DNA of 64,000 bases. Origin: Manihot esculenta (lineage: Eukaryota; Streptophyta; Magnoliopsida; Malpighiales; Euphorbiaceae). The stretch covers positions 27,517,342-27,581,341 of the forward strand of contig NC_035172.2 of assembly GCF_001659605.2 (NCBI RefSeq), given 5' to 3'. Under the pieces are notes generated by a model. That model was not told the DNA's origin. It saw only the letters and a list, made by a program, of their open reading frames with translations, and did no database searches. The translations under genes were made by a program, and so were the position numbers. Positions 11,261 through 22,712 of this stretch are shown piece after piece (positions within the stretch are counted from its first letter, which is position 1; every line of letters starts with the position of its first letter).

Positions 11261-12714
11261 TGTAATACCCGGCTAGATTCAGACATCAGAATTCCTACCG
11301 TCCGGTGGAATTCGAGGATGTCAGAGGTATCTAGAAGGGGCAGAGAAAGGTTTGCTTAACTGTTTTAAGTATTTTAAACGTGTAGACTGGAAAAGGACTT
11401 GAGTTTTGAAGAGAAAAGACCAAGGGAACAAAGTGCAGGTTCGGCCGCCGAAGGTAAAGTTCGGCCGCCGAAAGTGCCTTAGGTTTGGCTCCCGAAACTC
11501 CATGTTCGGCCACCGAACGTTGCATGGTTTTGCATGCAAGTTTGGCCACCGAAGCTGAGGCGGTCAGTCGCCTATAAGGACCCCCTCAGTCGGTGAAATG
11601 GATCAGATTAGCTTCCTTTTCACTTTCAGAGGTGAGTTCATGTTCCCCTTGGAAGGTTTTCATGTTTTTTCATCAACTCTTTCAAAGTTAGTAAGTTTTA
11701 TGTTGTTTTTGGAAGGTTTTGTACTTTGAGCAAAGTTTGGGAAAGTTTGGAGCTTAGATCCTCCATAGCTTAGCCTTTGTTCTATAAGAGGTAAGGGTTG
11801 ATCCTTCATTTTTATGATGTTTTACATGAGTTTTATGAAGGGAAAAGAGAGTTTATGGGTAGATATGCATGTTTAGGGTTTGTTGGTGTTTTCTTGGTAA
11901 AAGCATGTATATGTGTTGTTTTGTAGTGTTTTTAAGGTAGTTTTGGACCCCTTTGTGCATATACTAGAGTATATGTATGGTAAGGAGTTGAGCTTTACAT
12001 GTTGTGAGAGTTTGGAGGATTGAGAGGTGAGGTTGTGCACGAAGCTGAGTTCTGGATGAACTCAGGTTCGACAGCCGAAGGAGGATTCGGCCGCCGAACG
12101 TGCTGAGGAGGTGGCTTCGGCTGCCTAAGCTTGCTTGAGCTTGTCCCTGAAAGTTTGGACTTTCGGCTCTGGAGGAGAGGTTCGGCTGCCGAAGGTGCCG
12201 CCGAACATGCCCGACTTTCGTCTCTGGAGGAGACATTCGGCCGCCGAAGGTGCTGCCGAAGGTGTTCTGTCCACCCTTCCTTTGCTTGTTTTGCATGCAT
12301 ATTTTGAGGTGTTCTAGAGGGGTTTTGGGGAGTTGTTTATCAGTTATGAGCAGAGATACTATGAGGTCAGATGAGATATGGCATGAGGTAGCCATACCAG
12401 GTCGCTCCTGGATAGTCCAGGTCGATCCTGCTACTATGAGATAGACAGTCAGCCTGTCAGATCAGATAGAGAAGTCCAGGTGAGGCCTAATCGCCCCTGG
12501 CACAGTTGGACAGGTCATGATATGAGACAGTTAAGAGAAGTCCAGGTGAGGCCTAATCGCCCCTGGCGTAGTTGGACATACTACTATGTATGTAGAGGGC
12601 TGTGGTGATAAGTTCATCCTTGAGATGATATGTTTGTGATGTGATGCATTTCATGAAAACATGTAATTAATGAATTGTTTTATTGTTCCTCTTCACTAGG
12701 CTATAGAGCTCATC

Positions 12715-14828
12715 TGTAATACCCGGCTCAAGTCCGGCCTCGGAATTCCTGTCGTCTGGTGGAATCTCGGGTGTCGGAACCCTTGAGAAGGGTAAGACAT
12801 ATGTTTTCATGTGTGTTTTAAGAGTTTTGAATGTTTTCAAGTGTTAAAGGAAATGAGTGTTGAAAGAAAAGCAATAAGGGAGAAATGCAAAGGTTTGGCC
12901 GCCGAAGGTCACTTTCGGCCGCCGAACATTGCATGGTTTCGGATTCACGTTCGGCTGCCGAAGGTGGTCTGGCCAGCCACCTATAAAAGGGCCAAAGGTC
13001 GGTGGAAGGAGGATATTTCTCCTCCACTTGTAGCCAGAGGTGAGTTCCAGCCTCTCCCCAGTTGACTTTCATGTTTTTCATGTTTTTCACCAAATCTTTC
13101 AAGGGTTTTAAGAGTTTTGGGGTTTTTTGAAGGTTTTGAGCAAAACTAGCAAGTTTGGAAGTTTGGAGCTTTAGAAGAGGTTTTCTTCATATCTCCACGT
13201 TAGGATCACTTGATCTCTTGCTTGGAAGAGGTAAGTCAAGATCCAGAACCTCTTTTACTGATTTTTGAAGGTTTTATGGGAGTTGTATGGATAGTATGCA
13301 TGAATAGGGTTTTGGTTGAGGTTTTGCATGATTTTGTGTTTACACATGTTTAAGTGTTGTTTGTATGTTTCTTGGGGTGATAAGTGAGTTTTAGGCCCTT
13401 TTATGCATGTTTTATGGTATGTGCTAGTTGGGTGTAGTTGTTATGCATGTTGGATAAGTTTGGGGGAAAGGTTTGCATGAAACAGAGCAGGGTTCTGCCC
13501 AGCAGGCAAAACCAGGTTCGGCCGCCGAAGGAAGGTTCGGCCGCCGAACCCCTTATGGAGGCAGTTTCGGCTGCCAAAGCTTGCCCCCGAAACTTGGGAC
13601 TTTCATCTCTGGAGGCAAGGTTCAGCGCCGAAAGTGCTGCCGAAGGTTGAGTTTCATCTCTGGACGAGACTTTCGGCTGCTGAAGGTGCCGCCGAACATG
13701 CATGAGTTTCGTCTCTGGAGAGGGGTTTCAGCCGCGGAACCTGCCGCCGAAAGTGTCCTATCCAGCTTTCTTTTGCATGTTTTCTGTGATTGTTTGGGGA
13801 TCATTTAGATGATTTTTGGGGAGTTTCTTAGAGATGTTCTTGAGTTAGTTTGGTCCCTCATTTGAGTCCACCTGTGTAGGTACGGACCAAAGGAACCCCA
13901 GAGAGCAGCAGTGAGCACTGTTTCCGAACCTGTCGAGTCAGCCAGAGGTGAGTGGAACTTCTCTTTTTAGAACTAAACTATTTGGAGCATATGTCATGCA
14001 TCATAAGAGTATAGTAGGGTGTTTGCATTAGTTTCACGAAGTTGATGCATTGCATAATACGATGTGTATGAGGCTGTGGATAGACCAAGGCGACTCCAAT
14101 AGTCCAAACTCTGTTATAAGACCTGGCCGGGCCAGGCAGCCATCTGTAGGTAAGAGCTGACTAGATCAGGCAGCAGAGATAGTAAGACCTGGCTGGGCCA
14201 GGCAGGCAGAGTGGTAAGACCTGGCCAGGCCAGGCAGATTGAGGTTGTAAGACCTGGCTAGGCCAGGCATCCTTTGAGTGGGATTTTTGGTGGTCATGTC
14301 TATCCCTGAGATGATGTGCTTTCGTGCATTCCATGAGATGCTTTCACATTATGGTTTCTAGTTCTGCTCATTGGGCTTGTATAGCTCATCCGTCTCCCCT
14401 ATCCCCCAGGTTTGCAGGTTCAGAGTCCAGAGGGAGTCCAGCAGGGTTTACAAGAAGCAGAGTTATGTAATAGCTAGTGTGGACATGTACATGTAAAGAG
14501 ATAATGTATAGTGTGTAGCTTTGTGCTTGACGTATAAGAGTTGTAATCCCTTGTTGTAGACACATGATCAGTTTATGTATGTTTCTTTTATTGTTAATGA
14601 ATATGAGAAAACCAGGCTTAACATTATGAGTTGATAGACCAGAAATAGTGCATGCACAGGTTAAGCCTTGGAGGAAAGAAAAGTTTTAATGGTTTGACAG
14701 AACATGTATGATCATGTATGGGATGTCACAGGTACACAGACAGTATAGCAGGCTTACTACGGGTCCCGGCGACCTTAAGTCGATCTGGATCCTAGTGCCG
14801 ATAGCAGTTCGGTTTCCGGGCTGTTACA
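12715..14828 (+). mobile_element. Solo LTR inserted in element A 3' LTR
   Basis: A single 2114-bp LTR from TGTAATACCCGG to GGCTGTTACA. It is flanked by the 5-bp duplication TCATC (12710-12714 and 14829-14833). It belongs to a diverged branch of the same superfamily and keeps all landmarks: palindrome clusters (12895-12965, 13515-13755), TATA box at 12982-12989, donor-like GTGAGT near 13041, GTAAGT near 13230, GTGAGT near 13948 and acceptor-like TGTGTAG near 13879. Absence of internal sequence and of a second LTR indicates LTR-LTR recombination after insertion. Confidence 0.94.
14117..14272 (+). repeat. LTR minisatellite, five units
   Basis: Five units of about 24-35 bp begin TAAGACCTGG (one reads TAAGAGCTGA) and contain CCTGGC...GCCAGG, an internal inverted repeat. 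It occupies the same LTR position as differently worded CCAGG...CCTGG repeats in the other LTRs of the window. Confidence 0.9.
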
Positions 14829-15449
14829 TCATCCCACTCCCTTAACCCCAATTTTACAGGTTTCGAGATAGTTATGGGCAGTCAGAGTCAGCAAGAGTCA
14901 AGAGTACAGTTCTGCGTGAATGTATGTTTGTAATAGCTTAGTGGACATGATGTAATTAAAAGATTAGTTGTAATGTAATGTATAGATATGTACTGTCATT
15001 TACTGGATAGACCTGTGCTTTCCCTAGTGTCTTTGCTGTAGTGTGGTGTATGATTAATCCCTTGTACATGAATCCTGTTTTACGTTTCTTGATGAGAAAT
15101 GTGTGTATCAGGCTTAATGTATGGCTTTGATGAGATACCAGTGGATTGTGTTACAGATTAAAAGGGTTTCAATCCCTTAACCCACAGCAGAGAGTAGTCT
15201 CTGGTATAGGCCCTGAGGGCCATTTCAGATTGGCATATCTGAGTAGCAGTAGTTAAGCCTGGAGAGTTTTACAGGATTGTTGAGTATTTTTTATCATGTA
15301 TGGGATTTATCAGGTACACAGAGAGTATAGTCGGCTTGCTACGGGTCCCGGTGGCCTTAAGCTAATCTGGATCCTAGTGCCAGTGATGGTTCGGACTGTT
15401 ACAGAGGGGTACCGGTTTCCGGACTGTTACAAACTGGGCACTTCTGAAC

Positions 15450-16960
15450 ATCTGACCTGTATTCTTTTTTAATTGTGACTAGTAAAAACACTTATCTAAA
15501 CTAGCAATAGTCTTATCATGCCCCAAATGACACTTAAACCTCTTCCATGTACCTCTCGAATTAGTTTTTCTCACAGAAAAGAGCGAGGAATATATAACCT
15601 ATTCTCTTTAAAAAGAAAGCCATCATGTATCAAAAACCCATCAGCAGGTTGGCAAGCCTGAACTTTCACCCATATATCAGCAAAAACATCATCTACAGTA
15701 TACAAATCCTTCAAAAATTCAAAATCCACGACTTTCTGACTAACTGTAATCAACAGAGCAGCCATCTTACTCAAAGCATCTACTACCTTATCACTATGAC
15801 TAGCCTTATATTTTATGACACAATGAAAAGTTTCAAAATAAGCTGTCCATCGAGCATGTATCTTATTCACATGTTTTTTTATTCTTAAAGTGAATCAAAG
15901 ATTGATCATCTATGTGAACCCCATCATATAATGTTTTCAAGTTTTAAAAGCACGAAATACTGCATATAATTCCTACTCATAAGTAGACCACTTCTTCCTA
16001 ATATCATTTAATTTCTCATTAAAGAAGGCAATAGGCCTATTAGATTGCAATAACACACCGCCAATCTCAACTCCATAAGCATTACATTCAACCTCAAACA
16101 GTTTATCAAAATCTGGTAGAGCAAGAATAGCGATAGAAGTAAACTTATCTTTAATTTCTTCAAAGCTCTTGTTGGCATTGTCAGTTTAAGTAAATTTCTG
16201 CATTATCTCTTTCTTTAAACAATCCATGATAGGGGCAACGATACTGCTAAAATTTCTGATAAACCACCGATAGAAAGTAGCAAGTCCATGAAAGTTACGA
16301 ACTTCTGAAATAGTTTTAGGAATGGGCGAATTCCGTATTATTTCTATCTTCTTCTTATCAACATGTATTCGTTTTGTGCTAACAATAAATCCAAGAAACA
16401 GAACGTGCTCCGTCTTATAGATACATTTTTTAAATTAATAACCAGCTCACTTTCTTGCAAGGCTGTCATGACTTAATAGAGATGCTGTAAATATTCTTCT
16501 TCGCTGCGACTAAAAATCAAGATGTCATCAAAATAAATGATCACGAATTTGCGTAAGAAAGGACGCAAAACCTGATTCATAAGTCGCATGAACGTGCTAG
16601 GTGCTTCCATCAAACCAAACAGCATAACCAACCACTCGTACAAGCCTTCCTTAGTTTTGAAAGTTGTCTTCCATTCATCTCCCTCCTTAATTCGAACTTG
16701 GTGGTAACCACTTTTAAGGTTGATCTTAGAGAAGACTTTAGACTTCGATAACTGATCCAACATGTCATCCAGCCGAGGAATGAAAAATCGATACTGAACC
16801 ATAATTTTGTTGATGGCTCTGTTATCCACGCACATTCTCCAAGTTCTATCTTTCTTAGTAACCAGTAAGGTAAGGACTCTGCAAGAGCTAATACTCTCCC
16901 AAATATATCCCTTCTTCAATAACTCTTCAACCTATTCTTGGAGGATTTCACTCTTCTTTG
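15450..16960 (-). pseudogene. Element D RT and RNase H
   Basis: On the minus strand, 16919 to 16473 encodes RT with [46 protein letters not shown] and the catalytic YFDD. The stretch 16470-15880 holds decayed RNase H, and 15870-15571 encodes the end of RNase H (HARWTAYFETF, SDKVVDALSK) and the start of integrase. The [18 protein letters not shown] block is typical of CRM- and related chromovirus RTs. Several frame breaks and stops separate the pieces. The order fits gag-PR-RT-RH-IN of Ty3/gypsy. Confidence 0.85.
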
Positions 16961-17065
16961 GACTCATCTTGTAATTAGGCATATTTAGTAATTTTGATTC
17001 AGGAATGAGATCAATTTGATGTTGAATCCCGCAAAGGTGGAAGCTTTAAAGGTTCCTCTACTACC

Positions 17066-17640
17066 CTAAGAAACTCCTTCAACAGCTCTTTGACAGGTGG
17101 TAGTAAAGATGGTGCATCCTCCACTACACCTTTTGCTCTCACCAATAAAGCAGTGTGCCTTTAGATTTCTCAAATGTGCTTGATAGACTTTGCACCCTCG
17201 TAGAAACAGCAACAACAGTTTTTCCTTCCACTTTATAATGTTTCGCAGAATCAAAAGGAAAAATAGTAATATTCTTTTGATTCCATGTAAACATGTATGA
17301 ATTCTCATTTCCCTTATGCAATGCATCAACATCAAACTACCAAGGATGACCTAACAAACTTCCACAACAATCTATGTCCATAATATCATAATTAACAGAT
17401 TCAGTGTAATATTTACCGATTGAAATAAGCACACTACAGATTCTGTTGACTTTAATTGTTGGACATTCCTTAATCGACCCAATTTTGTATAACGAAGGGT
17501 GAGGCTGTGTAGGCAACTGCAACTTCTCCATCAATTGCTTAACTATCAGATTCTCACAACTGCAACTATCGATAATTAGCCTGCAAATCGCTTCTTCCAC
17601 TTGACACTTCACCTGAAAAATCTTCCTCCTTTGCGTCTCA
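17066..17640 (-). pseudogene. Element D protease region
   Basis: Minus-strand 17612-17337 begins MKCQVEEAICRLIIDSCSCE, matching the gypsy protease active-site stretch with IDSGS-like sequence; here Gly is replaced by Cys (IDSCS). KLQLPTQPHPSLYKIGSI and the following residues match the usual post-active-site region. The frame breaks at 17336 and continues less clearly to 17066. Even read through, the altered active site makes function unlikely. Confidence 0.72.
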
Positions 17641-17761
17641 TCCTCCTATTTCTTTGAGTATAGAATTTTCTTCACCGCATAAGTGACCTCTCCATCTTCA
17701 GAACCAACAATAAATCCATCGTCGTCATCCACATCCTCTTCAGATTCAACCACCTGCTTAA

Positions 17762-18720
17762 CTACATTAACCTGTCAGCGATCATTATTAGCTCCTCTGC
17801 ATTTCGAATAATTATTCGATCGATGACCAGGTTGCCTACAGCGATAACATATGTCTCTAGTTGGTTTCTGATAAGGATTGATTTTCCTCCTTTTTCTACT
17901 ATAGAGATGACTGCTTTTCCCTTACTATCTCTCCTTTCTTCCTCAGTATTCTGAGGATTACCAGAATTTATAACCCTAGAAGGTTGTCTGTTGTAATTAC
18001 CTCTATAATTTTGAGTTTCTATCAAACCAAAATTTTTGTAATTAAAATTTCGATTAGACTGATGTCGAGACTGCCAATCAATATGTTCTTCCGCTCTTTT
18101 TGCCATCTCAATGGCATCTGCCAAAGTGAAAATTAGAGCTACCAAAGTGAAAATCACAGCTACTTCCATCATACAGCGAATTTCGTGATTCAGTCCCCTC
18201 TAATAATGAGCAACCTGCTGGGCTTCGTTCTCACAGTTTTCACACTAGTTTGTAACCTGAAAAACTCCTCTATATATTTATCTATCCTTCGACTCCCTTG
18301 AATACAGTCATGATACCGGTTATACAAAACCTGAGTATGATCACTAGACAAGAATCTTTGTTCAATCATTTGCTTCATCAACAGCTAGTTTCATACAGGT
18401 TCCAGCCTCCTGCAATATCGTTAATTTTGAATAGAATTCCACCATGTTGTGCACTACCCTTTAATTTATAAGTCACAATTGAAACCTTTCGATCCTCTTC
18501 CACGTTCATAACTTCAAAGAACTTATCAACCTCTGCCAACCAATGAAAGAAAGATTTTATATCCAACAAACTATAAAAGTTTTGAAGATCTATCTTTATC
18601 TTGTAACCTTCATGATAATCCTGTTAGAGATTTACAGCCATAGGATTTGCGACCATAGCATTTAGAACTGGTTGTGGGTGTTCAGCTGTGGCTGGTTGGT
18701 TGTTACCCATTATAGGGCTC
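17762..18720 (-). pseudogene. Element D gag, first copy
   Basis: Minus-strand fragments 18569-18378 and 18381-18190 encode capsid-like sequence (FFHWLAEVDKFFEV, QVLYNRYHDCIQGSRRIDKYIEEFF). Fragment 18172-17762 follows with AKRAEEHI, a basic linker, and a zinc knuckle remnant CYRCRQPGHRSNNYSKC just past a frame break near 17840. The CCHC ligands are still visible. The gene is broken into at least three frames. A second copy of its start lies at 22183-22700. Confidence 0.78.
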
Positions 18721-18808
18721 GCTGTCTGATCATCTCCCTCAATTCTGCTAAGAATGCCTCAATTGTAGCTAGTCACGCCTTTTAGTTGTCGATCATGGAT
18801 GAAATTCA

Positions 18809-18904
18809 CTCTGATACCAACTGAAATAGGACTTATTAGACTCCGTCAGGAGTTTTAACTAATAACGTTTGGCTAAAGATAAAATTTAGAAAACGAAAGG
18901 TTAG
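18809..18904 (-). other. Element D PBS and LTR stub, first copy
   Basis: CTCTGATACCA at 18809-18819 is the reverse complement of the Met-tRNA type PBS. The LTR end begins at 18822 and stops abruptly at 18904, where the sequence jumps back to the gag start. This is the left copy of an approximately 700-bp tandem duplication. Confidence 0.8.
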
Positions 18905-18991
18905 AATGAGCAACCTGCTGGGCTTCGTTCTCACAATTTTCACACTAGTTTGTAACCTGAAAAACTCCTCTATATATTTATCTATCCTTCG

Positions 18992-21900
18992 TGTAACGAT
19001 CCGGAAACCGGTACCCTCCGTAACGGCCCGAACCATTACTGGCACTAGGATCCAGATCGGCATAAGGCCGCCGGGACCCGTAGTAAGCCTATCCTGAACT
19101 CTGTGTACCTGATAAATCCCATACCATACATGATCCGATTTCTTTTCTAAAACAACCAGATGTAACCTTAAAAACACTCAGATATGCTAATCTGAAATAG
19201 CCCCCAGGGCCTACACTAGTGATTCTGCCCGTGTTAGGGTCAAGGGAATCAAACCCTTTCTTCCCTCATAGTAGCCTATCACTGGAGTTTTAGAAACACA
19301 TCATCTGCTAAGCCTGGTTTGACTCGTTTCTCACAAGAAACGTAAAACAGGATACATGCATACACTAGGGATTAAGTATACACTAGGCAAGCACATACTA
19401 AACCATACACACACTAACCCACTATCTGTTACATCATTTTACATACATCTCTTTTAATTTACATCATGTCCACTTTTCTATTACACATGCAAAGCCATAA
19501 CTGGCACTCTTCTGAGACTGACTCCTCCTGGCTATCTCTGGCCCTGCAAAACTGGGGTTAAGGGAGAGGGATGAGTGTAATACCCGGCTAGACTCCGGTA
19601 TCGAAATTCCTACCGTCCGGTGGAATTTCGGATGACGGAGACCTCTAGAAGGGTAAAACCATGTTTTCATAAAATGTTTTAATGTATTTGATGCTTTTAA
19701 GTAAAAAGGAAAATGAGTTTTGTATGAAAATATCCTTGGAGGAAAACCCAGGTTCGGCCGCCGAACCTCAAGTTGGGCCGCCGAACATGCAGGCATTTCG
19801 GGTGTGCCTTAGGCCCCCGAAGACATAAGTGAGGGAAGTCCAGGTTCGGCTGCCGAACCTTAAGTTCGGCCGCCGAACATGGCATGCATGCGGAGACACG
19901 TTCGGCCCCCGAACGTGGCCTGGCCGGCCACTATAAAAGGGTCACTTAGCCGAAATGGGCGAGCTTTTCTCCCCATTTTTGGCCAAGGTGAGCTCTCCAC
20001 CGTTCCTCACCAATCTTTGAGTTCTTCCTTCAGATCTTTCAAGTTTTTCACAAGTTTTCATCTTGTTTTGAAGATTTTCAAGTTTTGAGCAAGTTTTGAG
20101 CTTGGAGACCCAAGGAAGTTGAAAATCTCCCATCTCCAAGTTTTGGTCGCTCCTCTCTCAATCTTCAAGAGGTAAGGGCCGATCTTGAACTCATTCCAAG
20201 TTTTAAGTAAGTTTTATGAAGATCTATGGGGTAGAATGCATGTTTAGCTTATGGTTAGATTTATGGGTTTAATATGTGTTTATGAACAATGTGGCTTGCA
20301 AATGCATGTTTGATGTGTTGTAGATGGGGTTTTAGATAGTTTGAAGCCCCTAGGAGCTTGTATGCTTGTGTATGTGTGTTGTAGAATAGGTTTATGCATG
20401 TTTGGATGGTATGGGAGGCGTATATGCATAGAAGAGCTGAGTTTCTGCCACCAAGGGAGAAACCAGGTTCGGCAGCTGAAGGAACTTTCGGCCGCCGAAC
20501 ATGCTTGTGGAAGCAGCCTTCGGCTGCCGAAGCTTGCCCCCGAAAGGAGACTTTCGTCTTTGTCTGGGAGTTTCGGCCACCGAAAGTGCCGCCGAACATG
20601 CATGAGTTTCGCCTCTGTCTGGGAGTTTCGGCCGCCGAAGGTGCCGCTGAACCTGCCTAACTTTCGGCTCTGGAGGGACTTTCGGCCGCCGAACCTGCCG
20701 CCGAAAGTGCCCTGTCCAGCCCTCTTTTGCATGATTTTCTATGATTATTTCATGATGTTCTAGGGAGTTTTTGGGGGATGTTTTTAGAGTTACGTTCTAG
20801 TTGTTTGGTCCCTCATTTGAGTCCACCTGTGTAGGTTCGGACCCGAGGAACCGAGGACCCCAGCAGTGAGTTCAGCTGCTTCTGAGTCAGTAGAGCTTCA
20901 GCCAGAGGTGAGTGGAATAACTCTTATGCTTTTAAATAAATAAACCAGTTTTAGCATGATTCACGCATCATGAATGCCATGAGATATAATAGGGTGCTTG
21001 CATTAGAACTCATGAATATGTTGCATTGCATAATATGTTGATGATGCGAATGAATGTTGAATGATCCTTTAGTCCTCATATGTTATGATATGATGATGAT
21101 ACGGTACGGAAGACCAGTGAGGCCCATTCTACGCCCCTAGCACCATGTAAGAGAAAGACCAGTGAGGCCCATTCTACGCCCCTAGCACAGTTGGAATGTT
21201 ATGTTATGCTATGTTATGATTATGTAAGAGAAAGACCAGTGAGACCCATTCTACGCCCCTGGCACAGTTGGACCATGTAGAGGACTATTGGTGACAAATT
21301 CATCCTTGATGTGATTAGCTGTGATGTGATGCATTTCATGTTGTCATATATTTTAAATGTTTTATTATTCTGCTCACTGGGCTCTTGTAGCTCACCCCTC
21401 TCCCTTAACCCCCAGGCTTGCAGGTACAGGGTAGACCAGGAGGTCAGCAAGAGTAATGAAGTCTTGTGTATGTAATAGCTAGAATGTGGACATGACAATT
21501 TGTATAATGATGTAGAGTTGTGAATAGTTATGTAATGTAATGACCTTGAGGATTAGAGATTGTGCTTGACCCTATGTGTATGGTATCCCTTTTAATACAT
21601 GATCTTAGATGTTTTGTAATGCTTATGTAAACCAACTCAACACATGTTATGCCACCCATTGGGGGCATTGTTGGGGTCCCACAGAGGGGTCAATGTTTAT
21701 GATTATGTTTACGTTCAGTGCATGCACAGGTTGAGTTGGTGTATGAGAGAATGAATGAAAGAAAAGTTTTAATTTTTATGTATGTTGTTGATCATGTATG
21801 GGATTAATCAAGTTCACAGGATGCATCTTAGGCTTGCTACGGGTCCCGGCGGCCTTAAGCCGACCTGAATCCTAGCGCCGGTAGCGGTCCGATTTTCGGA

Positions 21901-22177
21901 TCGTTACAATGAGCTTCTAAAGCCCAGTGAGTAGAAACACTGAAAACAATTCATTAATTACATGCTCTTATGAAATGCGTCATACCATAGACAATTCACG
22001 TCAAAGGTAAACCCGTCACCACATAGTCCCAGTATCTGTTCCGTATTCCACTCTAAACCTTTAAAATACTTGAAAACATTTCAGAAAACCTTTCTCTTAC
22101 CCTTCTAGAACCCTCTGACATCCTCGAATTCCCCCGGACGGTAGGAATTCCGATGCCTGATCTAGCCGGGTATTACA
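18992..22177 (-). mobile_element. Element E: truncated solo LTR in D, minus strand
   Basis: Begins TGTAACGATCCGG and ends CCGGGTATTACA, so it is an LTR of the superfamily in reverse orientation. It is flanked by CTTCG (18987-18991) and CTTCA (22178-22182), a target duplication with one change. Without the inserted LTR F it is only about 850 bp. Both ends are present but the middle third, with the TATA box and palindromes, is missing. It marks an old insertion shortened by an internal deletion. Confidence 0.88.
19576..21908 (+). mobile_element. Element F: solo LTR in E
   Basis: A complete 2333-bp LTR (TGTAATACCCGG to GGATCGTTACA) flanked by ATGAG at 19571-19575 and 21909-21913. It has palindrome clusters at 19750-19880 and 20465-20710, a TATA box at 19932-19939, donor-like sites near 19988, 20172 and 20908, and an acceptor-like site near 20835. 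Three minisatellite units (21110-21270) read AGACCAGTGAGG...CGCCCCTAGCAC or a close variant. No internal region remains. Confidence 0.94.
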
Positions 22178-22182
22178 CTTCA

Positions 22183-22712
22183 ACTCCCTTGAATACAGTC
22201 ATGATACCGGTTATACAAAACCTGAGTATGATCACTAGACAAGAATCTTTGTTCAATCATCTGCTTCATCAACAGCTAGTTTCATATAGGTTCCAGCCTC
22301 CTGCAATATCGTTCATTTTGAATAGAATTCCACCATGTTGTGCACTACCCTTTAATTTATAAGTCACAATTGAAACCTTTCGATCCTCTTCCACGTTCAT
22401 AACTTCAAAGAACTTATCAACCTCTGCCAACCAATGAAAGAAAGATTTTATATCCAACAAACTATAAAAGTTTTGAAGATCTATCTTTATCTTGTAACCT
22501 TCATGATAATCCTGTTAGGGATTTACAGCCATAGGATTTGCGACCATAGCATTTAGAACTGGTTGTGGGTGTTCAGCTGTGGCAGGTTGGTTGTTACCCA
22601 TTGTAGGGCTAGCTGTCTGATCATCTCCCTCAATTCTGCTAAGAATGCCTCAATTGTAGCTAGTCACGCCTCTTAGTTGTCGATCATGGATGAAATTCAC
22701 TCTGATATCAAC
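22183..22712 (-). pseudogene. Element D gag start and PBS, second copy
   Basis: Minus-strand sequence nearly identical to 18294-18821, encoding FFHWLAEVDKFFEVMNVEEDRK again, followed by the PBS (CTCTGATATCA, one change from the first copy) at 22700-22710. It continues into the full 5' LTR on the right. With 18905-18991 it forms the second copy of the duplicated block, split by LTR E. Confidence 0.85.

Larger units (their letters stand above)
4649..15431 (+). mobile_element. Element A: non-autonomous Ty3/gypsy LTR retrotransposon
   Basis: A complete insertion with two LTRs (4649-7010 and 11261-15431), a PBS, decayed gag and pol sequence, and a polypurine tract. It is flanked by the 5-bp target duplication AACTG (4644-4648, 15432-15436) and begins TG and ends CA. 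Its own length is about 8.66 kb once the solo LTR nested in its 3' LTR is removed. The LTRs are very similar to each other by eye, while the interior lacks most of RT and all of RNase H and integrase and has many stops. That contrast suggests it moved with enzymes supplied by another element. Confidence 0.95.
11261..15431 (+). repeat. Element A 3' LTR (interrupted, partly deleted)
   Basis: It reads like the 5' LTR from TGTAATACCCGG to GACTGTTACA, but a solo LTR is inserted at 12715-14828 and about 310 bp are missing at 12344 (the 5' LTR segment from about 5737 to 6046). Without the insert it is about 2.05 kb. The remaining sequence is very close to the 5' LTR by eye, including both palindrome clusters and the minisatellite (12471-12580). 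Confidence 0.93.

Noticed and set aside
15625..15888. Plus-strand frame of 87 codons
   Set aside because: Antisense to element D RNase H, which has clear homology on the minus strand.
19464..20763. Many open frames in LTRs rich in RRPN, SAAE, FGGR and RPPK words
   Set aside because: They are six-frame readings of the GGCCGCC palindrome arrays. They occur on both strands and several frames at once and have no start-context or domain support, so they are not genes. The same applies to the other LTRs.
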